From: Candidatus Blautia intestinigallinarum
GTDB taxonomy: Bacteria; Bacillota; Clostridia; Lachnospirales; Lachnospiraceae
Length of the DNA stretch: 64,000 nucleotides
Assembly: GCA_019112635.1 (NCBI GenBank)
Contig: DXIX01000015.1
Coordinates: 1-64,000 of the forward strand
Direction: 5' to 3'
Numbering within the stretch: position 1 is the stretch's first letter; the number at the start of each line of letters is the position of its first letter. The position numbers and the translations under genes were made by a program. Shown here piece after piece: positions 39,805-50,629 of this stretch. The notes under the pieces are model-generated. The model was given only the letters and a program-made list of their open reading frames with translations. It ran no database searches and was not told the DNA's origin.

Positions 39805-41115
39805 TCATTCGTTTGTCTTTCTATTCTTGATAAATAATATAAATATCAGACCGCTGACTGCCATCAGTACCGGATAAAAGCAGTACGGAATGATGGCGTA
39901 AGGAGTCAGCTGCGTCAGACTTGCCGCTGATAATAACTGAGCGCCGTACGGAATCAGGCCCTGACCCACCGAAGTAAACATATCCAGCAGGGAGGCTGAC
40001 CGCTTGGGGCTGATCTCAAACTCGTCACTGATTTCCTTGGCGATCGGACCCGCCATGACAATGGCCACCGTGTTGTTGGCCGTACACATATCCACCAGAA
40101 GGGCCAGGATGGCGATTCCCAGCTCTCCGCCCTTCTTTCCCTTGATCCGGCTGCGGATCACATTCAGAATGAACTGAATGCCGCCCATCTCCTTGACCAG
40201 AGACACAATACAGGCAACCACCATGGAAATCACCGTGATATCATACATTCCCATGATTCCTCCGGTTCCATCCGCTCCCTGAGCGACAACCACGAAGATG
40301 TCTCCCGGCGCGATACTGCCCGTGGCGACTCCCACCGCCAGGGAGAGAATAATTCCCGCAAGCAGCACCAGAAAAACATTAAAGCCGATCAGGGCGCCGA
40401 TCAGGACCACCAGGTAAGGCAGAACTCTCCAGAGGTTGTAGTGCAGATCCTCCCCCAGATCAAAACTTCCATGTCTGGTCAGTACCAGGAAAAGAATGAT
40501 GGTGATGATCGCTGCCGGGAGAACAATGATAAAATTCTCCTTAAACTTATCCTTCATCTCACAGCCCTGGGTCTTCACCGCGGCGATCGTGGTATCCGAG
40601 ATCATGGAGAGATTGTCTCCGAACATGGCTCCGCACACCACCGCGCCGATACAGATAGGCATTCCAAATCCCGTCTTCTCGCTGATTCCCACGGCGATGG
40701 GCGCCAGGGCCGCAATGGTTCCCATAGAGGTACCCATGGACACGGAGATGAAACACCCGATCACAAACAGGCCGGCCACTGCCACCGAGGAAGGCAGAAC
40801 AGAAAGCCCCAGGTTCACGGTGCTCTCCACGCCTCCTGCTGCGGTAACCGCCCCGGAAAACCCTCCTGCCGCCAGGAAGATCAGACACATGGTGATGATG
40901 TTGTCATCTCCCACTCCCTGTGCCACAATGTGAATCTTCTCATTGAAGTCGTGCTCCTTGTCCTGAATAAACGCCACAAACAATGCAATCAAAAAGCCGA
41001 CGATCGCCGGCATGCTGTAAAAGTCTCCGCTGACAAAACCTGCTCCAAGAAAAATCACCAGAAATACCACAATGGGTAAAAGGGCAATTCCCCTTGCCTT
41101 TGTTTTCTTTTCCAT
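39805..41115 (-). CDS. Na+/H+ antiporter NhaC-family protein
   Basis: 436 aa polytopic; ISVSMGTSMGTIAALAPIAVGISEKTGFGMPICIGAVVCGAMFGDNLSMISDTTIAA. Confidence 0.9.
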   Translation of the reverse strand: MEKKTKARGIALLPIVVFLVIFLGAGFVSGDFYSMPAIVGFLIALFVAFIQDKEHDFNEKIHIVAQGVGDDNIITMCLIFLAAGGFSGAVTAAGGVESTVNLGLSVLPSSVAVAGLFVIGCFISVSMGTSMGTIAALAPIAVGISEKTGFGMPICIGAVVCGAMFGDNLSMISDTTIAAVKTQGCEMKDKFKENFIIVLPAAIITIILFLVLTRHGSFDLGEDLHYNLWRVLPYLVVLIGALIGFNVFLVLLAGIILSLAVGVATGSIAPGDIFVVVAQGADGTGGIMGMYDITVISMVVACIVSLVKEMGGIQFILNVIRSRIKGKKGGELGIAILALLVDMCTANNTVAIVMAGPIAKEISDEFEISPKRSASLLDMFTSVGQGLIPYGAQLLSAASLTQLTPYAIIPYCFYPVLMAVSGLIFILFIKNRKTNE

Positions 41116-41134
41116 ATTTTCTTCTTTCCCCTCT

Positions 41135-41596
41135 CTACTCCTGTTTTCCCTCCAGAAGTTTGCTCAATTCCTTCATGAATGTATTGACATCCTTGAATTC
41201 ACGGTAGACAGACGCAAAACGCACATAGGCCACCTCGTCCAGATTTTTCAATTCTTCCATGACAATCTCACCGATCTTGCTGCTGGAAATCTCTCTGTCC
41301 TCCGTATTGAAAATCTTCGCCTCAATGGCATCGATGGTGGAATTGATTCTCTCCACCGGAACCGGGCGCTTGTAACAGGCTCTCAGAATCCCTGCCTCAA
41401 TCTTTCCCCGGTCATACTGCTCCCGATTCTGATCCTTCTTGATCACAATCAGGGGAATGGTCTCCACCTTCTCGTAAGTGGTAAACCGCCTTCCGCAGGC
41501 ATCGCACATTCTTCTTCTGCGGATGGAATTGTTCTCCTCCACCGGCCGGGAGTCCACCACCCGCGTATTATCCTGATTACAATATGGACATCTCAT
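41135..41596 (-). CDS. nrdR: Transcriptional repressor NrdR
   Basis: 153 aa; MRCPYCNQDNTRVVDSRPVEENNSIRRRRMCDACGRRFTTYEKVE. Confidence 0.97.
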   Translation of the reverse strand: MRCPYCNQDNTRVVDSRPVEENNSIRRRRMCDACGRRFTTYEKVETIPLIVIKKDQNREQYDRGKIEAGILRACYKRPVPVERINSTIDAIEAKIFNTEDREISSSKIGEIVMEELKNLDEVAYVRFASVYREFKDVNTFMKELSKLLEGKQE

Positions 41597-41723
41597 GTCG
41601 TTCTCTCCCCATCAGAATCATTTTCTGCTTCCTGTAAGTATACTGAAAATTCCACAGCACGTCAAGAAAAAACGCATAAACACGAACTTCCTTCCATATC
41701 CTGATAAAAAAGGAGTTCTGTCT

Positions 41724-41981
41724 ATGCGTCTGTTTGAACTTCGTCAAAAAGAGATCATCAATATCTGCACCTGCAAAAGCCTGGGCTGCCCGGTGGATCT
41801 GGATTTCGACCCCAGGGGCGGCCGGATTCTGGCTATGATCGTCCCCGGACCGGCCAGACTCTGCGGCCTCTTCGGCAGAGACAGTGAGTATATCATTCCC
41901 TGGGACTGCATCCGGCAGATTGGGGAGGATATCATTCTGGTGGAAATCAACGAAGACCGCTGCATCTGCAAAGATCTCTGA
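41724..41981 (+). CDS. YlmC/YmxH family PRC-barrel sporulation-associated protein
   Basis: 85 aa, MRLFELRQKEIINICTCKSLGCPVDLDFDPRGGRILAMIVPG; RBS AAGGAG. Confidence 0.88.
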   Translation: MRLFELRQKEIINICTCKSLGCPVDLDFDPRGGRILAMIVPGPARLCGLFGRDSEYIIPWDCIRQIGEDIILVEINEDRCICKDL

Positions 41982-42008
41982 CCGGAAATCTCCTCCCCTG
42001 CCTGCTTC

Positions 42009-43961
42009 TTATTTTTTCTCAATAATCAGGCCATCCCGGTATGCTTTCAAAAGCTGCTTTAACTCCTGAATTCTCTCCTTGAGTGCTTCCCCATTGTCCG
42101 TGTCCCCCACAAGCTGTCTGCGCTGTGTTCTGCGCACCGCCACCTGGCGGGAGACAATGTCATTCTCATCCCGCACAGCAGCCTCGGCGGACTGGAAAGG
42201 CTCATGAGCCGACAGCAGCAGTCCGTAAGAATTGTAAATCAGCGTATAACCGGCAATTCCTGTCACTTTCTGGTAAGCTCTTGAGAATCCGCCGTCAATC
42301 AAAAGCACCTTGCCGCCGCATTTTACCGGACTCTCCCCATCCTGCTGATGAACCGGGACATGTCCGTTGACAATGTGGGATCTCTCCCCGTTCAGCCCGA
42401 ATTCTGCCAGAATCTGGTTCACAACCTTCTCATCCTCCAGATAACGGTAATAAGGATTTTTCTTCTCCACATGAGTCTGCTTGTCTTCAATAAAATACCG
42501 CTCAAAGGTCGTCATCCGGTCTTTGCCAAACAACGGGGAATTGGGGCCGGTCCAGATAAACCAGCAGATATCCTTGCCGTGTTCTCTCTCCACCGGATCG
42601 ATGGCGAAGAACGCCTTTCTCACATACATTTCCAGAGCCTCATACAAGGCCTTACCTTTATAAAGCCTGCCGAAGACATTCACTTCCCGGAAGCTTCCGT
42701 CCTCATTGAGGGGGATACATCCGTGGTACAGCAGATTTCCATTGTAAACCTTGTACAGATTTCCCTTGCTCAGGAGAAGTTTCATATGTCTTTGAAGCTT
42801 TTCACAGTTCAGAAAAGCAGACTGAAGGCGGTCCATCACATCCGCCTCCTCCGCAGTGAGCTTGTAAGGATCTTTGGGATCAATCGTCGGGAAATAAGTG
42901 TCTTTCAGCGGATACTCTTTTCCATAGATTGTGATTGTCCCCTTCTCATAGTCAATCCGGTGAAGCAGTCTGCGGTCATCCATGCGAAAATCCGGATATT
43001 TCTCAATCAGCTGCCCCTCCAGCTTGAACTGAATCACCGAGATGGCCTTGTGCATCTTCATATCCAAGGCCGCATCCAGCTCCTGGGTGGTCTTGTCTCC
43101 CTTCAGCTTGAAGCACTCGCAGGGATCATCCCGATACGCGCTCATGGCAAAACGTCCCAGAGGGAACATATTGATTCCGTAACCATCCTCCAGAATATCC
43201 AAATTACCATAACGCACACTGATCCGGACAATGGTGGCGATGCAGGCCTTCTGTCCCGCAGCCGCTCCCATCCATACCATATCGTGGTTTCCCCACTGGA
43301 TATCCAAAGAGTGGTACTCACACAGACGGTCCATGATAAAATGGGGTCCCGGCCCTCTGTCATAAATGTCCCCCAGAATGTGCAGATGATCCACCACCAG
43401 ACGCTGAATCAGTTCTGCCAGAGCAATGATGAAGTTCTCTGCTCTCCCGATGTCGATGATCGTGTCCACGATGGCGTTGTAGTAGGCTTCCTTGTCCAGC
43501 ACCTCTGATTTCTCCGTGATCAGTTCCTCAATCACATAGGCGTAATCCTTGGGCAGTGCCTTTCGCACCTTGGAGCGGGTGTATTTGGAGCCTGTGATCT
43601 TACATACCTCAATCAGACGGTAGAGGGTGATTTTATACCAGTTCTCCATATCCTCCTCCGTCTTTTTGACCAGCTCCATCTTCTCCCTCGGATAGTAAAT
43701 CAGCGTGGCCAAAGAGCGCTTGTCCGCTGTGCTCAGCGTATGTCCGAAGACGTCATCAATCTTCTTTCGCACCGCACCGGAGCCATTGCGCAGCACATGG
43801 GAGAACGCCTCATATTCCCCGTGGATATCCGTCAGGAAATGTTCCGTTCCCTTGGGAAGATTCACGATGGACTGTAGGTTGATAATCTCCGTGGCCGCCG
43901 CACCGATGGTGGGATACAGCTCCGCCAGACACTTCAGGTAGCGCAGTTCTTCTTTTCTCAT
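42009..43961 (-). CDS. fbp: Fructose-1,6-bisphosphatase class III
   Basis: 650 aa; HILGDIYDRGPGPHFIMDRLCEYHSLDIQWGNHDMVWMGAA. Confidence 0.95.
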   Translation of the reverse strand: MRKEELRYLKCLAELYPTIGAAATEIINLQSIVNLPKGTEHFLTDIHGEYEAFSHVLRNGSGAVRKKIDDVFGHTLSTADKRSLATLIYYPREKMELVKKTEEDMENWYKITLYRLIEVCKITGSKYTRSKVRKALPKDYAYVIEELITEKSEVLDKEAYYNAIVDTIIDIGRAENFIIALAELIQRLVVDHLHILGDIYDRGPGPHFIMDRLCEYHSLDIQWGNHDMVWMGAAAGQKACIATIVRISVRYGNLDILEDGYGINMFPLGRFAMSAYRDDPCECFKLKGDKTTQELDAALDMKMHKAISVIQFKLEGQLIEKYPDFRMDDRRLLHRIDYEKGTITIYGKEYPLKDTYFPTIDPKDPYKLTAEEADVMDRLQSAFLNCEKLQRHMKLLLSKGNLYKVYNGNLLYHGCIPLNEDGSFREVNVFGRLYKGKALYEALEMYVRKAFFAIDPVEREHGKDICWFIWTGPNSPLFGKDRMTTFERYFIEDKQTHVEKKNPYYRYLEDEKVVNQILAEFGLNGERSHIVNGHVPVHQQDGESPVKCGGKVLLIDGGFSRAYQKVTGIAGYTLIYNSYGLLLSAHEPFQSAEAAVRDENDIVSRQVAVRRTQRRQLVGDTDNGEALKERIQELKQLLKAYRDGLIIEKK

Positions 43962-43984
43962 ACCTTCTCCTCCTAATGATACAT

Positions 43985-46900
43985 TTAGATAAAATCCATC
44001 AAAGACATCTGATTGGAATTCGGGATGTCCCCGAACAGATGCATATCATCCATCAGATCAATCACCGTCTTGCTGACTTTGGTCCGCATCCGGAAATCAT
44101 CCTTGGATAAAAAGGTACCTTCCTTGGCCGCCGAAACCACTGCGTCTGCAGCCTTATCCCCCAAACCTTCGATGGCATCCAGGGAAGGCATCAGTTTTCC
44201 ATTGACAATCTGGAATCTGTGCGCATCTGCCTGATAGAGATCCAGCGGCTCAAACTCGAAACCTCTGGCGTACATTTCCTGCACAATCTTCATATCTTTG
44301 ATCATATCCTGCTCTTTCTTTGTGGCAGCATCTCCTTTTTTACGAATCTCTTCCATGTGATATTCCAGCTTCTCCCTGCCCATACACATCATCTCATAGG
44401 AAAAACTGGTGGCACGGATACTGAAAAAAGCAGCGTAATAAGCCAGCGGGTAGAAAATCTTATACCAGGCAATCCGGTAGGCCATCATCACGTAGGCCGC
44501 CGCATGAGCCTTGGGGAACATATAGGAAATCTGTTTGCAGGACCAGATATACCAGTCCGGCACATTGTTCTCCTTCATGATCTCCTCCCACTCCGGTTTC
44601 AGCCCTTTTCCCTTACGCACGCTCTCCATAATGGTAAACGCCTGGCTGCTCTCCACTCCCTGATTGATCAGATACCCCATGATATCATCACGGGTACAGA
44701 TCGCCGTGGAGATGGTCGCCTTGCCCTGGCGGATCAGCTCCTGGGCATTTCCCAGCCACACATTGGTTCCATGGGAAAGGCCGGAGATACGCACCAGGTC
44801 GGAAAAACAGCTTGGCTTTGTATCCTGCAGCATACCGATGACGAAATCTGTTCCGAACTCAGGAATTCCCAGACATCCCAGAGGACATCCCCCAATGTCC
44901 TTGGGCTCAATCCCCAGAGCCTTCGTGCTGGAAAACAGGGACATCACCTCCGGATTGTCCAGAGGAACATCCTTTGCGTTGGTCCCCGTCAGATCCTCCA
45001 GCATACGGATCATGGTGGGATCATCGTGTCCGAGAATATCCAGCTTCAGCAGGTTTCCGTCGATGGAGTGATAGTCAAAATGTGTGGTGATAATATCTGA
45101 GTTCACGTCGTTGGCCGGATGCTGCACCGGCGTGAATTTCTCAATCTCCTCCCCATGGGGAAGGACAATGATTCCTCCCGGGTGCTGTCCTGTGGTCCGC
45201 CGGATTCCGGTACAGCCCTTCACCAGGCGGTTGATCTCGCAGTAACGCTTCGGCTGCCCGTGCTCCTCAAAATAGTTCTTCACATAGCCGAAGGCCGTCT
45301 TCTCCGCCAGGGTACCGATGGTTCCCGCCTTGAAGGTATGCCCCTCCCCGAAGATTACCTCCGTGTACTTGTGGGCAGTGGCCTGATACTCTCCGGAGAA
45401 ATTCAAGTCAATATCCGGCTCTTTGTCTCCCTTAAAGCCCAGGAACGTCTCGAAGGGGATGTCAAACCCATTCTTGTTCATCTTCGTGCCGCATTTTGGG
45501 CAGACTTTATCCGGCATATCACAGCCGACTTTTCCCACATATTTTTTCACGTCCTCCGAGTCGAAATCACTGTATTTACAGTTGGGACATACATAGTGGG
45601 GCGGCAGAGGATTCACCTCTGTGATTCCCGCCATGGTGGCAGCCAGGGAAGAACCGACAGACCCTCTGGAGCCCACCAGATATCCATCCTCATTGGACTT
45701 CCACACCAGTTTCTGGGCGATGATATACATCACCGCGTAACCGTTGGAGATAATGGAATGAAGCTCTTTTTTCAGCCGTTCCTCCACAATCGGCGGAAGC
45801 GGATCCCCATATATTTCATGGGCTTTATTATAACAGATATTTCTCAGATCCTGGTCCGAATTCTCTATGACAGGAGGACATTTGTCCGGGTGGATAGGCG
45901 ATACTTTGTCACACATATCCGCAATTTTCAGCGTGTTGGTGATCACCACCTCCTCCGCCTTCTCACTCCCCAAATAGGAGAATTCTTCCAGCATTTCCTC
46001 CGTAGTCCGCAGATAGAGCGGCGCCTGATCATCTGCATCGGAGAATCCTTTTCCACTCATGATGATTCTCCGGTAAATCTCATCCTGAGGGTCCATGAAA
46101 TGAACATCACAGGTGGCCACCACCGGCTTTTGAAACTGTTCTCCCAGCTTCACAATCCTGCGGTTCATCTCCTTCAAATCCTCCATGGAATGGATCTTGT
46201 CATTCTTCTCATCCGCGATCATAAATTTATTGTTTCCCAGGGGCTGAATCTCCAGATAATCGTAGAAATTCACAAGCCTTGCGATCTCCTGGGGAGAGGC
46301 ATCCCGCAGAAGAGCCTGGTACAGCTCCCCTGCCTCGCAGGCACTCCCGATGATCAGCCCTTCCCGGTGTTCCAAAAAGACACTCTTGGGAACCCTGGGT
46401 CTTCGGTTGTAATACTTCAGATGGGACAGGGACACCAGCTTATACAGATTGATTCTCCCCGTCTCACTGGCCGCCAGAATAATGGCATGGTAGGTGGGAA
46501 GCTTCTTCACCGTATTCTCCGATACGGAGCCCTGGCTGTTCAGCTCATCCACGTTGAAGATGTCTCTCTCCTCAAGCATCTTCACAAATTTCACAAAGAT
46601 TTCCGCCGTACACCCCGCATCATCCACCGCCCGGTGATGATGTCCCAGCGGAATATTGAGCGCCTTCGCCACCGTGTCCAGCTTGAAACGGTTCAAAGCC
46701 GGCAGCAGAAAACGCGCCATCCCCACCGTGTCAATGTATGTGAAATCATGGGCGATTCCCAGGCGGTCACAGTTCTCCTCGATGAAGCTCATATCAAAAT
46801 CCGCGTTGTGAGCCACCATCACTGCTCCCTGGCAGAATTCCAGAAATTGGGGAAGAACCTCCTCGATCACGGGAGCGTCCATCACCATATTGTCATTGAT

Positions 46901-48379
46901 GCTGGTCAGCTGTTCAATTCTAAATGGAATCGGTGTTCTGGGATTCACAAAGGTGGAAAAACGATCCACAATCTCACCGTCTGTCACCCGCACCGCGCCG
47001 ATCTCAATGATCTGGCAGCTTGCCGGGGAAAATCCTGTCGTCTCCAGGTCGAACACCACAAAAGAGCCGTCCAGACTCTGTCCTTTTCCATTGACCACCA
47101 TTCCCTTCAGATCGTCCACCAGATAGGCCTCCATTCCATAGAGCACTTTGAAATCCGCGTCCTTCGGGATATTCCAGGTCTCATGGAATGCCTCAGGGAA
47201 GGACTGGACCACCCCATGGTCCGTGATGGCAATCCCCTTATGTCCCCACTGATAGGCGCGCTTCACCAGTTCCTTGGCATCCGTCACACCATCCATATCG
47301 CTCATCTTTGTGTGACAGTGAAGCTCGATTCTCTTCACCGGACTGTTGTCCTGCCGTACCGTGGTGAAATCCGGAATCTTCTTGATTCCTGAGAGGGAAG
47401 CGATGGTCAGCTCCCGGTCGAACCGGTCAATGTTGGTGATTCCCTTCAACTTCAAAAAGGCACCCTTCTGGATGCTCTCCCGCATCTGGGGTACCTGTTC
47501 ATTTTTCAGGAATAACTTCACAGTGATGCTGTCTGTGAAATCGGTCACGGAGAAGATGAAAATCGTCTTCTCTCCACGGATCTCTCTCTCCTCCACTTCC
47601 ATCACCTGTCCACGGATCACCACTTCACCCATCTCACCGGTGATGGTCTCAAGAGGAATGGCCTCCTCGTCAAAGTCTCTTCCGTATACCAGATCCGCAG
47701 GTCTGTCCCGCCTGTGGGTCCGGGCGAAGTCGGATTCTTTGTCCTTTCGGCCTTTCTTTTCCTTCTCTTCTTTCTTCTCCGCCTCCTGCTCCTGGTTCTT
47801 CTGGACTTTGCGGACCATCTGGCTGATCTCCTGCTCAATCCGCAGCTTGGAATTCTTGCGGAATTTGCTCTCGCCCATCTTCACAAAGACCGGCTCCACT
47901 CGCAGATCCATGCCGCAGCGCTCACAGAAGACTTTCTCCAGATATTCCACAAGAATCTCTCCCTTCTCGTGGGAGATCAGAGAATCCGGGAGTGTCAGCA
48001 CCATATCGTGGCTGTCCTTAAACTCTATTTTGGACTGCTGGAACAAATTGTACTCCAGCATATTATAATTCTTAAGCTCCAGCAGCATGCTGGAGTGATA
48101 GATATCCAGAAAATTTTCCGGCGTATACTGTTTTGACAGCTGAAACTTCTCTATCACTTTCACTGCAATGGGGATACCGGGAAAGCACTGGCGTAAAATC
48201 TCCTGTTCCAGCGCCAGAATATGCTTTTTGTGTATCCAGCGATCACTTCGGATGTATACCCGCAGGCAGGTCTTATCTGGATTGCAGGCCACTTTGGTGA
48301 CATGGACCCGTTCCAGCAGTTCCCTCAACTCCTCCCCCACTTTCAGGTGCGGAAACACCTCAAAGAAATCTTTTTCCAT
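43985..48379 (-). CDS. polC: DNA polymerase III PolC-type alpha subunit
   Basis: 1464 aa; PHP domain (ELHCHTKMSDMDGV), exonuclease (FVVFDLETTGFSP), polymerase core. Confidence 0.98.
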   Translation of the reverse strand: MEKDFFEVFPHLKVGEELRELLERVHVTKVACNPDKTCLRVYIRSDRWIHKKHILALEQEILRQCFPGIPIAVKVIEKFQLSKQYTPENFLDIYHSSMLLELKNYNMLEYNLFQQSKIEFKDSHDMVLTLPDSLISHEKGEILVEYLEKVFCERCGMDLRVEPVFVKMGESKFRKNSKLRIEQEISQMVRKVQKNQEQEAEKKEEKEKKGRKDKESDFARTHRRDRPADLVYGRDFDEEAIPLETITGEMGEVVIRGQVMEVEEREIRGEKTIFIFSVTDFTDSITVKLFLKNEQVPQMRESIQKGAFLKLKGITNIDRFDRELTIASLSGIKKIPDFTTVRQDNSPVKRIELHCHTKMSDMDGVTDAKELVKRAYQWGHKGIAITDHGVVQSFPEAFHETWNIPKDADFKVLYGMEAYLVDDLKGMVVNGKGQSLDGSFVVFDLETTGFSPASCQIIEIGAVRVTDGEIVDRFSTFVNPRTPIPFRIEQLTSINDNMVMDAPVIEEVLPQFLEFCQGAVMVAHNADFDMSFIEENCDRLGIAHDFTYIDTVGMARFLLPALNRFKLDTVAKALNIPLGHHHRAVDDAGCTAEIFVKFVKMLEERDIFNVDELNSQGSVSENTVKKLPTYHAIILAASETGRINLYKLVSLSHLKYYNRRPRVPKSVFLEHREGLIIGSACEAGELYQALLRDASPQEIARLVNFYDYLEIQPLGNNKFMIADEKNDKIHSMEDLKEMNRRIVKLGEQFQKPVVATCDVHFMDPQDEIYRRIIMSGKGFSDADDQAPLYLRTTEEMLEEFSYLGSEKAEEVVITNTLKIADMCDKVSPIHPDKCPPVIENSDQDLRNICYNKAHEIYGDPLPPIVEERLKKELHSIISNGYAVMYIIAQKLVWKSNEDGYLVGSRGSVGSSLAATMAGITEVNPLPPHYVCPNCKYSDFDSEDVKKYVGKVGCDMPDKVCPKCGTKMNKNGFDIPFETFLGFKGDKEPDIDLNFSGEYQATAHKYTEVIFGEGHTFKAGTIGTLAEKTAFGYVKNYFEEHGQPKRYCEINRLVKGCTGIRRTTGQHPGGIIVLPHGEEIEKFTPVQHPANDVNSDIITTHFDYHSIDGNLLKLDILGHDDPTMIRMLEDLTGTNAKDVPLDNPEVMSLFSSTKALGIEPKDIGGCPLGCLGIPEFGTDFVIGMLQDTKPSCFSDLVRISGLSHGTNVWLGNAQELIRQGKATISTAICTRDDIMGYLINQGVESSQAFTIMESVRKGKGLKPEWEEIMKENNVPDWYIWSCKQISYMFPKAHAAAYVMMAYRIAWYKIFYPLAYYAAFFSIRATSFSYEMMCMGREKLEYHMEEIRKKGDAATKKEQDMIKDMKIVQEMYARGFEFEPLDLYQADAHRFQIVNGKLMPSLDAIEGLGDKAADAVVSAAKEGTFLSKDDFRMRTKVSKTVIDLMDDMHLFGDIPNSNQMSLMDFI

Positions 48380-48395
48380 TCTAAACTCTTACCTC

Positions 48396-49451
48396 CTATT
48401 GCTGCCAGTGCAGCAACTCTTCCCGCAGACAGTCCAGAAGTTCTGCCTCCGGAACTTTCTTCACAATCTCACCCTTCTTAATCAGAAGGCCGTTGCCAAG
48501 GCCGCCGGCGATTCCGATATCTGCCTCCTTCGCCTCCCCGGGACCGTTGACCACACACCCCATCACGGCCACTTTCAGGTCCAGAGGAATATCCTGCACC
48601 ATATCCTCCACCTGATTGGCCAGACCGATGAGGTCGATCTGCGTTCTCCCGCAGGTTGGGCAGGAGACCACTTCAATCCCGCCCTTTCGAAGTCCCATAG
48701 TCTTCAGGATTCTCTTGGCAGCCTTCACTTCTTCCAGGGGAGCCCCGGTCAGCGATACCCGGATCGTGTCACCGATTCCCTGATACAGGATAATTCCCAG
48801 TCCCACCGCCGACTTGATGGTACCGGAATACAGCGTCCCCGCCTCTGTGATTCCCACGTGGAGCGGGTAATCCGTCTCCCTGGAAATCAGTTCATGGGCT
48901 CTGGCACACATGAGTACATCTGAGGATTTAATGCTGATCACCAACTGATCATATCCCAGATCCTCGATGATGTGCACCTTATCCAGGGCACTCTCCACCA
49001 GCCCTTCTGCGGTGACTCCCTGATACTTCTCCACCAGTTCCTTTTCCAGAGAACCGCTGTTGACTCCCACACGGATGGGAATCTTTCTCTCCTTCGCCAC
49101 ATCCACCACTGCCTTGATTCTATCCCGGCCTCCGATATTGCCCGGATTGATGCGGATTTTATCCGCCCCGTTTTCCATGGACGCGATGGCCAGGCGATAG
49201 TCGAAATGGATATCCGCCACAAGAGGGATGTGAATCTGTTTTTTGATCCTGGACAATGCCTTTGCCGCCTCCATGGTGGGTACCGCGCAGCGGATAATCT
49301 CACATCCCGCCTGCTCCAGTGACAGAATCTGCTCCACCGTAGCTTCCACATCTTCTGTCTTCGTATTTGTCATAGATTGGATCAACACCGGATTGCCTCC
49401 GCCGATCTTCCTGTCACCGATGGCAATCACCTTGGTATGGTCTCGATACAT
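48396..49451 (-). CDS. ispG: 4-hydroxy-3-methylbut-2-enyl diphosphate synthase
   Basis: 351 aa; IQSMTNTKTEDVEATVEQILSLEQAGCEIIRCAVP; SCPTCGRTQIDL. Confidence 0.97.
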   Translation of the reverse strand: MYRDHTKVIAIGDRKIGGGNPVLIQSMTNTKTEDVEATVEQILSLEQAGCEIIRCAVPTMEAAKALSRIKKQIHIPLVADIHFDYRLAIASMENGADKIRINPGNIGGRDRIKAVVDVAKERKIPIRVGVNSGSLEKELVEKYQGVTAEGLVESALDKVHIIEDLGYDQLVISIKSSDVLMCARAHELISRETDYPLHVGITEAGTLYSGTIKSAVGLGIILYQGIGDTIRVSLTGAPLEEVKAAKRILKTMGLRKGGIEVVSCPTCGRTQIDLIGLANQVEDMVQDIPLDLKVAVMGCVVNGPGEAKEADIGIAGGLGNGLLIKKGEIVKKVPEAELLDCLREELLHWQQ

Positions 49452-49472
49452 AACTCTTTCCTCTCCTTTTGC

Positions 49473-50609
49473 TCAGCGAATCTCCAGCAATTTCTGTTTC
49501 AGCTCATTTTCCATCTGCCTAAGTTCCACTTCTGCCTGCCGGCGCTTCTGGCGGCCGTCCTGCTGAATCTTCATCACCTCGTCCAGCGTCTGAATCAGAG
49601 AGGCGTTGGTGTTTTTCAAAGTCTCAATATCCACAATTCCCCTCTCCGCTTCCTGGGCTGTCTGGATCGTTGCCATCTTAAGCGTCTGGGCATTCTTCCG
49701 CAGCAGTTCATTGGTCATATCCGTCACTTCCCGCTGGGCCTTCGCCGCCTGGGTGGAATGGGCGATGCCAAGGGCCAGAACCATCTGGCTCTTCCACAGA
49801 GGAATGGTGTTGACAATGGTAGTCTGAATCTTTTCCACCATCTGCGTGTCATTATTCTGCACCAGGCGGATCTGAGGCGCCGTCTGAATGGAAATCATAC
49901 GGGTCAGCTCCAGGTCATGGATCTTCTTCTCAAAACGATTGCACATACTGTCCAGATCCTGCGCCGCCTGGGCATCTTCCGGCAGTCCGGTGAGATTTGC
50001 CTTCTCCACCAGCTGTCTCAGCTGTCCGCTGCGTGTCTTCTCCAGCTTCTTCTTTCCCGCCAGAATGTACATAGACAATTCCTTAAAATAGGTCAGATTC
50101 TGGGCATACATTTTATCCAGCAGGGCAGAATCCTTCATCAGCCTCATCTGATGCTTTCTCAGAGCTTCCACGATGGCATCCACATTGGCCTCCGCCTTGC
50201 TGTATTTCAGTTTCATATTGTTGATCTTATTGCCCTGCTTCTTGAAAAAGCCAAACAGTCCCTTCTCTTCTTCCTCCGCATCGAAATTCTTCAGCTCACT
50301 GACCACCCCTGTGATCAGATCGCCCACCTCTCCCAGATCCTGGGTTTTCACATTCTCCAAGGCTGCGTCTGAGAAGTCCGCCATCTTCTTCTGCGTTCCC
50401 GCCCCGTACTGAAGAATCTGGTTGGTGTTGGTCAGATCGATCTGCTCGGCAAAGGAATCCACCATCTGCCGCTCCTTCTCGGTGAGAATGCTCTCATCCA
50501 TCGGCTGCTTTTCCTCTTCCGGCTTTGCAGGCGGCTTCTCCTGATTCGAAATACCCGGGTCCAGGGTCAGTGTGGGTGTGGTCTGGTCTGTATAATCAAA
50601 ATCTCCCAT
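49473..50609 (-). CDS. Toxic anion resistance protein, TelA family
   Basis: 378 aa helical; MYAQNLTYFKELSMYILAGKKKLEKTRSGQLRQLVEKANLTGLPEDAQAAQDL; IQTAPQIRLVQNNDTQMVEKIQTTIVNTIPLWKSQMVLALG. Confidence 0.92.
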   Translation of the reverse strand: MGDFDYTDQTTPTLTLDPGISNQEKPPAKPEEEKQPMDESILTEKERQMVDSFAEQIDLTNTNQILQYGAGTQKKMADFSDAALENVKTQDLGEVGDLITGVVSELKNFDAEEEEKGLFGFFKKQGNKINNMKLKYSKAEANVDAIVEALRKHQMRLMKDSALLDKMYAQNLTYFKELSMYILAGKKKLEKTRSGQLRQLVEKANLTGLPEDAQAAQDLDSMCNRFEKKIHDLELTRMISIQTAPQIRLVQNNDTQMVEKIQTTIVNTIPLWKSQMVLALGIAHSTQAAKAQREVTDMTNELLRKNAQTLKMATIQTAQEAERGIVDIETLKNTNASLIQTLDEVMKIQQDGRQKRRQAEVELRQMENELKQKLLEIR

Positions 50610-50629
50610 CGTCTCTCATTCCCTTCTCT

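Noticed and set aside
42348-43508. 386-aa plus-strand ORF
   Set aside because: Antisense to fbp (class III FBPase); shadow ORF composition.
45119-47392. 757-aa plus-strand ORF
   Set aside because: Antisense to polC; His/Leu/Arg-rich composition typical of shadow ORFs, no domain recognised.
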